Positions 29,601 to 37,000 of a DNA stretch of 64,000 nt are shown here, piece after piece (within the stretch, counting starts at the first letter, position 1; the number at the start of each line of letters is the position of its first letter). The stretch lies in contig JAXDDX010000340.1 of assembly GCA_034670405.1 (NCBI GenBank), forward strand, positions 104,051-168,050, given 5' to 3'. The stretch is from Hoplostethus atlanticus (taxonomy: Eukaryota > Chordata > Actinopteri > Trachichthyiformes > Trachichthyidae). The notes beneath the pieces are model-generated. The model did not search any database, was not told the DNA's origin, and was given only the letters and a program-made list of their open reading frames with translations. The translations under genes and the position numbers were made by a program.

Positions 29601-31163
29601 ACAGTGGGCTTTGTTCATGATGGGATAGTGGAATGCACAAAATATCCAAAACTCACTCATGCTTACAAGTATTTTTCTAACCCAATCTGGAGTTCCAATG
29701 GCTGGCACAATGCTCCCAATGCATTATATAACAGGTCAATTGATTTTTGCAGACATCACTTCAATAAACTGTCCATAACGTTGGTGGGGGGGGGGGGGCC
29801 TCCAAGTTGCTCATCTGATACGCATAAGAGTATGCACGTAACTATGGTAACGGTGCAACACAGTACGTAATATTGCAATGAGTTGGTGTTTGCAACAGGT
29901 GAAATCAGAGCGCCTCTATTCAAAACAAAGGCCTGTCAAACTCATTTAGCCAGCATTACGCTACCGAACAGGGGCTTGTAACAAGCTGAAATCGAACTGA
30001 ACGAGGTAAAACGTGGCCGCAGTCTTACTAATTTAATATAATAATTTTCATTTAGTTTTTAACGACTGACATTATTGATATTTGTTAAAGTGCTCCGGGC
30101 AAAGTATGAGCTGTTCTAACGAGGCAAAATGCAAACGCAACGTTTAAAGGGTATGCGTTTTGATATATTGTGGGTACACTGTAGACATAGGAGAGATGAA
30201 TAACTCTTGGTACATAAGGAGAAATGCTGAATGAATGAATGGAAAGTGGTAAACAGTCCCTACGTGTTGTTTCTCTGTCTGAATTGAGACACGTCAAATG
30301 CAGCGTGCACGAGAAAAAACGGTAAAAATGACACGCATTTATTTCTTCATAATAAATTGACACCAAAAAAAGGTGCTGATACGACAAAAACACAAAAACA
30401 CACGCGAGGAGATTCAAGCGTGGTGCAGATCTACAAGCCAGCGGCCAGCAGAGCACACGGTAAACAAAGGCCTGTTTCTGAGTGCAATCTCCATTTTGAA
30501 CAATGCGGCTTGCTTTCTCAAATGGGGTGATTATAAAACTGTGCACTTTAAATAATCCAAAAGCAAAGTCGGGGACTTGCAAACCGACGTACCTGGGGTG
30601 CTACCGAGCGTGCTCTGGCTCCTAAAGCTGCTCTCGGTGCAGTAGCTGGCATCATCATCATCACCTGGTAATTCCTCCAGATAGTCCGACTCGTTTCCCA
30701 AGGCCGCCTCCTCCTCTTCGAGATCCGACGAGGGGTTTTCGTTCAGGAGTTCATCCTCTTCTGACCTGTAGCTTATATTATCGTCCTCCTCGTCGCTGTT
30801 GTCGTCGTAGACCACCTTGGTCTGCGGCCGCCTCACTCCACCTCTGCCGCCGCGGCCGCCTCTCGCCCCCCTGCCTCTCCCTCTGCTTCCTCTGCCCCGC
30901 GATGCCGCCGTGATGGTGGCTCCAACTTTCCTGCGGCCCCTGGACGAATGAAAGTTATCCCGGCCGGAGATTTCTGTGTCCACCTCCCCAGAGCCTCCAC
31001 CACAACCGTCGCCACCTCCGCCGCGTCCCCGGCCCCGTCCTCTGCCCCTTCCGCGACTACGCATCCCCCGGCTTCTGCCGCCCCGAGAGCCGCGGACTGG
31101 CCCGGGTGATCCTTCCCGCATCACGGCTGCCTGTTTGGGCGGCCTTCCTCTTCTCCCCCTCAT
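618..31163 (-). CDS. bptf: bptf, nucleosome-remodelling factor subunit BPTF (5' 28 coding exons; 3' end outside window)
   Basis: Largest subunit of the NURF (ISWI) chromatin-remodelling complex; nuclear, binds modified histones. Exons in order of translation: 30593-31163, 27700-28522, 25576-25627, 25286-25454, 22458-22724, 21534-21743, 20201-20386, 19705-19880, 18860-19039, 18060-18241, 17726-17857, 16831-16961, 16042-16177, 15154-15429, 12668-14753, 10284-10408, 9185-9313, 8344-8494, 7921-7960, 7304-7529, 6760-6912, 3853-3983, 3376-3490, 2952-3172, 2472-2715, 2062-2348, 1483-1602, 618-779. Exon ends were set by GT-AG (one GC-AG) sites, phase, and similarity to remembered human BPTF. They sum to about 2560 codons. 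All phases agree except at exon 12, which carries one surplus base. The start is the Met of MRGRRGRPPKQ, the vertebrate N-terminus. The C-terminal PHD and bromodomain exons lie left of the window. Confidence 0.95.
2472..3983 (-). CDS. bptf: bptf exons 22-25
   Basis: Exons 3853-3983, 3376-3490, 2952-3172 and 2472-2715. They encode VIQQKVLGIIPSS, FQPRTTTLNIRPNTPGS, GQIRPGMTVIRTPIQQ, VVTQIIRGQAVSTAISGASP, KLTLAQLTQLTQ, QGLTVMIQGQGQTTGQLQ and LMQAALPNGQVQRFLFTP. These follow human BPTF closely in order and content. The region is Gln/Thr/Pro-rich and likely disordered. Confidence 0.92.
6384..6450 (-). pseudogene. Decayed duplicate of the 3' part of bptf exon 21 (relic 2)
   Basis: The minus strand reads KLDMPVSLMATVSVPSTQG then GT, closely parallel to KLPLPANSKIVTVNVPTTQG of exon 21 including the splice donor. 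Upstream acceptors are not in a compatible phase, so it does not look like a usable cassette exon. Confidence 0.6.
6517..6625 (-). pseudogene. Decayed duplicate of bptf exon 21 (relic 1)
   Basis: On the minus strand ETFQI, KLALPL-like and SVPTTRE elements occur in the same order as QTFQI, AKLPLP and NVPTTQG of exon 21, but in shifted frames with an in-frame stop. It ends at a GT like the true exon. It lies 135-240 bp downstream of exon 21 in intron 21. Confidence 0.6.
6760..7529 (-). CDS. bptf: bptf exons 20-21
   Basis: Exon 20 (7304-7529) encodes KRLEQKPGTPAATPS, VTPGTKVVLTTKMGTPVTFQ and NFQQSFASWVKQGQTTQG. Exon 21 (6760-6912) encodes GPSGTVTTVATSGGQTFQIT and KIVTVNVPTTQGG. Exon 21 is not in the human isoform I remember, but it has clean splice sites and phase 1 at both ends, so it can be skipped without changing frame. 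Two decayed copies of exon 21 sit in the intron that follows it. Confidence 0.88.
7921..10408 (-). CDS. bptf: bptf exons 16-19
   Basis: Exons 10284-10408, 9185-9313, 8344-8494 and 7921-7960. They encode YRLQTVKSLAGVSLMLRLLW, TETSETEITTTEIIKRRDVG, IRSEYCIRKIICPLGVPETP, ETHTPQRKGLRSSALRPKK, ETWVAEEELDLWEIRAF and VEKEKAQAAEQVK, all recognisable in human BPTF. Exon 19 is 40 nt. Joins follow phases 1, 1, 2 and 0. This is the conserved core before the Gln-rich region. Confidence 0.94.
10409..12667 (-). other. bptf: bptf intron 15
   Basis: 2.3 kb, AT-rich, with only short chance frames. No gene, structured RNA or complete transposon recognised. Confidence 0.8.
12668..14753 (-). CDS. bptf: bptf exon 15: large Ser/Thr-rich exon
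   Basis: A 2086-nt exon encoding about residues 1164-1859. It opens with KEEPVEGPQRPFNYDVVDVSKGF and SSKLD-like KTSKLDTLLERRVKQHALEE, matching human. About 500 divergent, probably disordered Ser/Thr/Pro/Gln residues with a Thr-rich block (TTTTMTTTTT) follow. It closes with the highly conserved LLKFSRTKKTRS, PSYRKFVTKS and DIWPYPSPRPTFGITWR. It starts and ends at clean splice sites in phases 1 and 2. Val-rich antisense open frames over this exon are shadows. Confidence 0.95.
15154..16177 (-). CDS. bptf: bptf exons 13-14
   Basis: Exon 13 (16042-16177) encodes VWKQKGEEYRVTGYGGWSW and FVPKLPGNTNANYRKELEG, close to human. Exon 14 (15154-15429) encodes KKCTLLDLSRR followed by an acidic Glu/Ser/Asp-rich tail with a KMEVDLTD motif like the EPMEVDDD segment of human BPTF. 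The exon 13 donor GTCTGC is weak, but position and phase 1 agree with the next acceptor. Confidence 0.87.
16831..16961 (-). CDS. bptf: bptf exon 12 with a +1 frameshift
   Basis: Encodes RLHRMTSMEREEKEKVKK and TMQQATWVKYTFP, strongly conserved. After TFP, human BPTF reads VKHQ then VWKQKG in the next exon. Here the run of four G on the plus strand (16844-16847) gives YQTP in the open frame. Removing one base would give PIKHQ and would end the exon in phase 0, exactly what exon 13 (starting GTG TGG AAG) needs. As written, translation shifts after about codon 1021 and stops in exon 13 at 16113-16115. Confidence 0.88.
17726..19880 (-). CDS. bptf: bptf exons 8-11: conserved central region
   Basis: Exons 19705-19880, 18860-19039, 18060-18241 and 17726-17857. 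They encode TRLRNPDSKLSQLKSQQVAA, YRVYHNQYSSNALALNKHQHRE, MTPAGDFKWNG, LTISTLRLTI and NWASHR, all near-identical to human BPTF. Phases run 0, 0, 2, 2. The donor after exon 9 (HREDHD junction) is GC rather than GT (AGAG then GCAAGT), a GC-AG intron. Confidence 0.94.
18600..18800. repeat. Degenerate fish interspersed repeat in bptf intron 9
   Basis: CATTCATTCATTTTCTTTAC, CAGTCCATCACAAGG and GGGCAATTTATAGTCTCC follow the order of a widespread teleost repeat. The terminal segments are eroded. Confidence 0.55.
19116..19147 (+). repeat. (ACA)n microsatellite
   Basis: About 10 units in bptf intron 8. Confidence 0.95.
20201..22724 (-). CDS. bptf: bptf exons 5-7: charged, low-conservation linker
   Basis: Exons 22458-22724, 21534-21743 and 20201-20386. 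Exon 5 is Glu/Lys/Arg-rich and probably a long charged helix (repeats of EE, RRAAEEAQ and KEE). Exons 6 and 7 are Pro/Ser/Thr/Glu-rich and likely disordered. Similarity to human BPTF is weak here. The calls rest on matching splice sites (AACG then AGGAG; GGAG then TCGTAG; GAAG then AAAAGCC) and consistent phase 1 at every join. A (CAT)n repeat lies just past the exon 5 donor. Confidence 0.82.
22420..22443 (+). repeat. (CAT)n microsatellite
   Basis: Eight units just beyond the bptf exon 5 donor. Confidence 0.95.
22725..25285 (-). other. bptf: bptf intron 4
   Basis: 2.6 kb. Purine-rich near 25020-25140. No gene, RNA or clear transposon recognised. Confidence 0.75.
25286..25627 (-). CDS. bptf: bptf exons 3-4: WHIM-like segment
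   Basis: Exon 3 (25576-25627, 52 nt) encodes an acidic tract plus TIWYYSTK. Exon 4 (25286-25454) encodes VQLAELIDCLDKEYWEADL and the MDISEDLTNKARGSNK motif. This matches the conserved BPTF stretch that follows the first PHD finger. The intron between them is only 121 bp. Exon 4 ends in phase 1 and joins exon 5 as an in-frame N-E-E-I-L. Confidence 0.93.
26600..26634 (+). repeat. (AC)n microsatellite
   Basis: About 17 units in bptf intron 2, followed by a (GA)n run at 26699-26725. Confidence 0.97.
26699..26725 (+). repeat. (GA)n microsatellite
   Basis: About 13 units in bptf intron 2. Confidence 0.95.
27700..28522 (-). CDS. bptf: bptf exon 2: DDT domain and first PHD finger
   Basis: Residues 191-465. 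The DDT domain is at about 228-290 (VYEVLRNFG, LSPFRFEDFCAAL, EQCTLL). A C4HC3 PHD finger is at about 379-420, starting C-R-V-C at 379-382 with the conserved CETC, YHLEC and WQCEVC elements. A YWFLNRR motif at the exon end opens the WHIM-like segment. It is bounded by a CAG acceptor and a GTGAGT donor and is very close to human BPTF throughout. The DDT region is thought to bind DNA or the ISWI partner; the function of the first PHD finger is less settled. Confidence 0.96.
28523..30592 (-). other. bptf: bptf intron 1
   Basis: 2.1 kb with a run of about 14 G near 29785-29799 and a short (GT) stretch at 29137-29158. No other feature recognised. Confidence 0.8.
30593..31163 (-). CDS. bptf: bptf exon 1: Arg/Gly-rich and acidic N-terminus
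   Basis: Encodes residues 1-190. It starts MRGRRGRPPKQ, which resembles an AT-hook (RGRP core). Long RG/GR repeats follow (about residues 25-110), then KVVYDD and a strongly acidic stretch ending in DDDDASYCTESSFRS, all characteristic of BPTF. The exon ends in phase 1 at a GTACGT donor. An in-frame Met lies upstream at 31286, but the segment it would add has no BPTF similarity, so the Met at 31163 is preferred. The exon is GC-rich with many CpGs, as expected for a promoter-associated first exon. Confidence 0.93.
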
Positions 31164-31480
31164 TGTAGGAGAGAGTATATTCTGTTCCGCTTCAATATCG
31201 GTGCTCGAATAGCTCGTGCAACCCGGAGAAAAACGGGGGAGAAAAATCAACCAGTCTTGCAACGGTTTCCAATTAGTCCGGGCCAAGCCCCGGTCTCAAT
31301 TTTAGAGCGGAAAGCTCAAACTGAATGGCCGGTGTCCCGCTCTGGGTCGCCTGCAGACGCCATTTTTCTTCTCGGCTCTCCCTCCGTTGAAAACACAGCA
31401 GGCCTGAGAGCTGCGTCAAGCTAGCCACAGACAGCCATAAAAATACCGGAAGTTAGCCTATTTTTTTTACTCCAAAATAA
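31164..31480 (-). promoter_or_regulatory. bptf: bptf 5' UTR and probable core promoter
   Basis: GC- and CpG-rich DNA directly upstream of the bptf start codon. On the minus strand an AAAAATGGCG motif (about 31356-31368) resembles the YY1 site common near start sites of housekeeping genes. No clear TATA box is visible, which fits a CpG-type promoter. The exact start site cannot be read from the sequence. Confidence 0.5.
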
Positions 31481-32635
31481 CAGCAAAAACTTTCCCACTT
31501 TGGACTTTGGATGAGCAAACACAATAAGTATCGGAATGGACGGGGCAACAACAATAGTATCGGCTCTATTTATGATGGTTCACCCTTAAATATACTCTTA
31601 ATTTTCACGATGACACTTTGTATTACTCGAAAAGGCGTTTTACAGCATTTTCGCCAATACTGGTTTTATTTTGGAAGTTAGTGTCGGAAGTGCTGTTTAT
31701 TTTATTATCTCATTGACACTGGCAGGCCTGAGTGGATGGGGGGTCACGTGACTAACTATTCTACAATAGACGCAATTGCCGTGGTAGTTCATAAAATTAG
31801 TTATCCACGCAAACGCTATCCTCCAACAGTAGTTTTTAGCGTTAGCTTGTGCTGATGGGTGGTTTTAATCACAGGTGAGTCGAGTAAATTCAGTGAAACA
31901 TCATCGTAAATATCCGGCCCTCTCTTCTTCGTCGTCGTCGTCGCTAAAGCGAGGCGAGAAGAAGATAAGCGTACGTCCGACATTTACCGCTTTTTCTTTA
32001 ATCACACCATGATAAAAATAGTTAACAATGCATATAGTTCAGAATTATGGAAGTCATGGATTTATCTTTTAAAACAAAGGTATCTCATCTACTGATTTTA
32101 ATTTATTAATATTATGAAAAGTGACTTGATTAATATTTCAGTCTTTTTTGCAGCAGTAAATACCGTCAATGAATTATAAAACAGAATCATTAATTACCTA
32201 ATCTTTGCCTAATCTTTTTTGTCAGTAGTGTAGTACACTAAAAATGCAACTCATTTACAATAACATTTAGTGGAAGCAGAGTGGTGCAACATTGTAGGCC
32301 ACTTCTGATTTTCTCCCCTACCTTCTATTCTCTTTTTTTGCCCTTTGTGCCTTCTTTATTTTACTTATTGTTGAATTTTGAGAATGATGTTTGCTTTCTT
32401 AAAAAGTGCTATACATTATTATTGTTGTTATTTGGTGTTGCCCACGTCTGTACTTCTACAACGTCTAAACACAGCCCACTTGACAGTCTTCTTAGTCCAC
32501 ATAAAAGGAGAACATTGTTATCGTCAAGGCGTCCGCTGCAAATCACTTAAATAGAGAAAACGTTATTGATTGATTAATATGAATCACAAGGATATGTACA
32601 CTCACATTTGTGTGGATATGTGTACATTACTAGAA

Positions 32636-32717
32636 GTTGTCGTGGCCGAGTGGTTAAGGCGATGGACTAGAAATCCATTGGGGTCTCCCCGCGCAGGTTC
32701 GAATCCTGCCGACAACG
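32636..32717 (+). tRNA. tRNA-Ser (anticodon AGA)
   Basis: An 82-nt type II tRNA. The acceptor arms GTTGTCG and CGACAAC pair over 7 bp, with discriminator G at 32717. The A box is TGGCCGAGTGG and the B box GGTTCGAATCC. The anticodon AGA at 32669-32671 is flanked by the GGA/TCC stem, and the variable arm is long (TTGGGGTCTCCCC). It differs from the remembered human tRNA-Ser-AGA only at a compensated pair in the acceptor stem. There is no intron. Confidence 0.97.
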
Positions 32718-32722
32718 AACTG

Positions 32723-32728
32723 TTTTTT
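32723..32728 (+). terminator. Pol III terminator of tRNA-Ser
   Basis: A run of six T begins 6 nt after the tRNA 3' end, the usual RNA polymerase III stop signal. Confidence 0.85.
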
Positions 32729-34017
32729 CTCTTTAGTAGCAACATGTATGCCTCATATAGGGCGACATGATGGGATTGTTTAATCTTTTCACAGCAGCAA
32801 AGAGGTATGACGCAAAGCAGAACTTTGCACATAGTGGCGTATTGCTTTTATAAAACGGCGGTAGCACACCGCTATAATACCGCGCATGTTAATGTTCAAT
32901 AAAACCTATTTTTCATTAAAAGAAATGAATTATAATTATTCCACCACGTAATATAGTTCCTGGACAGTAGCTACAACGTGGTTGCTAAGCGACACGGAGT
33001 CCATCGATGGTGCATATTTCATTCCGAGATTTTTTTTTTAGTTACCCTTCTATTTATTTCTCATATTGTTCCATTATTCTTATTCATACCATTCCCACAT
33101 AGCAAACCCCCCAGATAAGTCAGAATGTAGGCCTACTTGAAAACGTGTCCATATCTGTAAGCCCTGGTGACTTTCGCTTAGCGGAGCCGGTCATTCATAA
33201 CGGGACTCAGCCAATCAGAAGTTAGTTAGTCTGCTCTGTCAAAACAGTAACGAGTCTACACTAGCAAGTAGTACGCCTGAAAAGTGCCCACAAGAGGAAC
33301 CCAGTTACACTCTCTAGTATCATACTATTACTCTGAGTTAGTCAGCTTCTGCAATTGTAATTTACAGAAACGAATGAAAAACAAACTTGAATACATGCAA
33401 CATGAATTCATTGTCTTAGACAACTTTGCATATATTTTTTTAATAAAAATACTGTCACACATTGATTCAGAATTTCTCCAATGTTATAGCTTTGTATGCA
33501 ACACAAAATGTATCCTTGTAGAAAACATGTACTTAGCAGATGTACAGATATTGAGTTGACATATGACACACATGCAAAATCATCATCCATTAAATCTCAC
33601 CGTTTCTAAGCTTCTAGTGTCCAAATGCTGAGTCCCATTTTAAACGTTGGAAACCGAGAATACTTTACTACCGTCTATTACATGGCTTTTGCACAGACTT
33701 TTAGGTACCCATTATTAACCACTTTGATGTACAAGCGATCTGTGAATTTATTGTGAAATCCATATTGTCGGATATTGATAAAATGCTCCTTGGTAACACA
33801 GGTGAGGTTAAAACATGGTACAATGGGATTTGCAATTTTATTAATGCCTCGATTACACTAATAAATGTTTGCATATAAAACTCTTCATGCATCTTGAGTT
33901 CCGGTGGGCAAAATACTGTACAGCATCTGTGCCAAAAAAGTTCATAATATAAAATGGGACACATACAACTTTGAAACTACTACAGGTGAAACGTAGGAAG
34001 GAGAGGACATGCTCCAT
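32729..34017. other. Intergenic region between tRNA-Ser and the nol11 3' end
   Basis: AT-rich, no gene recognised. Minus-strand AATAAA hexamers at about 33838-33843 and near 33750 may serve as distal nol11 poly(A) signals. Confidence 0.6.
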
Positions 34018-34046
34018 TTTATTAAAAGTTATCTGTGAAGATTACT

Positions 34047-37000
34047 CTAAAACAGCTCAATGACTTCGATGGAGTACTGTCCCACATCCTTCTTGACTTT
34101 AATCTTATGGAGCTCTTGAAGGCTGCCCTCAATCTTCCCGAGCTCAGAGAAGAGCTTCACCTGAAGACACAACAAACATCTTGGTTTAGAGTCTCATCCA
34201 GTAAAACCCTTCATGTACAGTTCCAGGCATCCCAAAACAAGGTTCATGTTACTTAAAAAGGCAGCCTATGTAAGATTTTGACTTTAGCTAACAATCATCT
34301 CAGCAGGTCCAAATATATAGTGGAGGGATGAATTTCTCATCTATTCATTCCCTGTTGGATTTGTTGTTCTGTATTCAGCTCAATCTATTTTTTATGGGCT
34401 CTAAAAACGTCGTCCCCTATAGCTGCAGACCCTCCCACCCCTTATAACTGTTCAGGCCTAGCCTTTTTATTATGCTAACCGTGGCTAACTGATTATCTGA
34501 GAAATTATGAATTAAGGACTTTGTGTCGTTATATGGTTATATGAGCTATCAGCACAACGCATAGGGGAGATAGAACATTACCTCCCATCAGGTATCCTAG
34601 GTAACGCAGCTCTATTTATGATGACTATCAGGTCTTTTAGCAAAGGCCTTGCTAACATACATCAATAACTGGTGAACATGGACTGTTTTGATGTGCCATA
34701 GAAAAATTATTAACCTTGACGATCATAATCATAAGCCCTAGGGTGTAACCCACAGCCATTAAAAGGTTCACTTTTAGCTGTGTTGCACTTTGCACTATGT
34801 TTCTAGTGACGTTATGATAGAAATTATGCCACAACCGTGAGTCATTTCTGCAGGTCTGATCATAAATATAGTACTCCTAACTGACTCGTGTTGTTAGAAG
34901 TTATCACTGTTGACCTGCTTGAGTATTGACTGGGTGTGTATGTGCCGCTGTTTGCAGGGGCCCCGAGGGTGAGGGGTGGAGGCAGGTTGTGCCTTTGTTT
35001 TGATTTCGATTCATCGTTCATCTCTGCGCCTGCAGGGGGTGCTATGTTACATAAATCTTATATAGTGTACCTTTAAAGGGGTCATTTTATGGAAAACGGC
35101 TTATTCCTGGCCCTTATACATGTTCCACAGGTTATCGTCGACCTAAGTAGCCGAGAAAATATGAAATCTGGAAGTCAATCCCCTTTTTCTGTATTTTCCT
35201 TTTTCCAAAAACGGTGTCCAAATGGGGCAAAAACAGGCCGTTTCAGAAAGTAGCCCATTTATACGTCATAATGGGCGCGTCTTAACATAATCCAACCCCT
35301 CTCAGAGCATGCCCACGCCCAGGTGAACAACCAATCCCATTTACCTCGTCTCAAAATGCAGCTCTCGGCAGCGCCACAAGCCGTTGCTTATGGTGCATTC
35401 CATTGTACTCGGAAATCGATAATTCTGAGTCGGTATTCCTAACTTCCAATCTAAATGTGTTCCAGTGCATCTGCTCGGGAAAACATAATCACCCGCAGCA
35501 AACTCATGTTTGTATGGTAAGTCTCAGAATGTTACAAGCATCTAAACTCAACATCAACTACTACAGCGCCATTAGTGAAGAGAATCGGCGCATATCACAT
35601 TCGGACGCCGTTTTTTCCGAGTACACTGGAATGCACCATTACTTTGCGACCAGTGAAGCTAAAACAACAACATATCTACAGAGATATATCAACTCTCCAG
35701 TTATTATTTTGTTGGATGCAGGCAGCAACATAGATCCCTGCACAGTCTCCCAAAATGCCAGGACAGAGTGGATTCATTATATTTTTTAACGGCAACGTCC
35801 TGGCTACAGTTAGCTCGGCTACAGGTAGCTATTTCTTTCTGTGTGTGATGATCACTCCTCGGACTGCTTGAGCAACGGCAGGATTAGCATCTAAATTGAA
35901 GCTTAAAGATGGAGCAATTCATAAGGTACGTGACCCATCTGCAAAATTGGAATCTGTAAGTGTCACCATGTTTTGATTTAATTTACAAGTTAGTCTGGTT
36001 AGTATACTGCTGGTTAGCTAACGAGCTAGCGGGGCTAGCCACGGGCTTGTTGGGCGTGGAAGAAGTAAGAAAACTAAAGCTGGAGTCATTAAAAGTAAAG
36101 TAAAGTAAAAGTAAAGTTATTGGTTGGAGTCAGGACTCATCTTAAAGTTATTTGTTGGGACCAGTGTCTGTTTTATAAGTCTGTCGAACGTGTCAGGCTT
36201 GGTAAACTTTAGCCACCATTAGTACAATCGTGTTTGGTTGTTTGGCTGCGCTGTTTGGATGCAAATAGATTGCATCCAATAATATATTGGCTAACTAGCT
36301 CAACAAAATTGTCAATCCTAGCTTGTCTGCAAGTTGTATTCAATAAGCTTATGGACATGAGCCATAAACAGACCGGCTACAGCAGAGAGTGTTGCTCACA
36401 CACCCACATACACAAAACAAAGTACAATATTACACAGAATTGTTATCATTGAGAAACTAAGTGGAACAGCCTCAGCTGCCTCTTCCCATTCTGGGTCAGA
36501 CTCTGGCTCAAACATGTCCGGTCTCAGTGTTGGTTCTGGAGCGGCTGCCATGGTTATGGTAGATTTCTGCGTCAAGCTTATTTGTTTACCTTGAGCAGCA
36601 TGAGCTCTGCTCTCCGCCTCCGCCAGGCGATTGCGTGGAGGTTGTATGTAATGAGCACTGCTCTGATTGCCTCAGTCACGGCGTGAGGCGGCCAATCAGA
36701 GCAGTGCTCATTACATACAACCTCCACGCCCTCAAAACAGCCTGTTCTTTACAATGGAGAAAATGATAGACTGAAACACACACCACAGAAGCTGGTTTTG
36801 TGATTTGTTTTGATATCCACTTCAAAAACATCTTGTCAAGACCCCTGGAAACAGTTTTAAATAGCCCAAAATGAGTATAATACCCCCCCTTTAAAACAAA
36901 TGATGTTGGTCAGTCTTGGTGGGGAATAAGACCATTGGAATTCAATATTAAGAAATATATAAGATACAATGAAGTAGTCTTCTCGTTTTCATCAGCAATA

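Larger units (their letters stand above)
35077..36890. mobile_element. TTAA-flanked non-autonomous DNA transposon (element 2)
   Basis: Flanked by TTAA at 35073-35076 (shared with element 1) and 36891-36894. The ends are AGGGGTCATTTTATGG and (complement) AGGGGGGGTATTATAC, only partly similar. It contains a nested MITE (35391-35638) and a long hairpin (36633-36729). No transposase frame. Confidence 0.55.

Noticed and set aside
30976..31212. Plus-strand Pro-rich frame at the bptf start
   Set aside because: Antisense of the RG-rich exon 1; composition alone explains it.
31163..31286. Upstream in-frame Met at 31286 as the bptf start
   Set aside because: The added 41 residues have no BPTF resemblance; MRGRRGRPPKQ is the conserved start.
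35403..35789. 128-residue plus-strand frame in the last nol11 intron
   Set aside because: It begins inside the nested MITE and runs through transposon sequence; no known domain.
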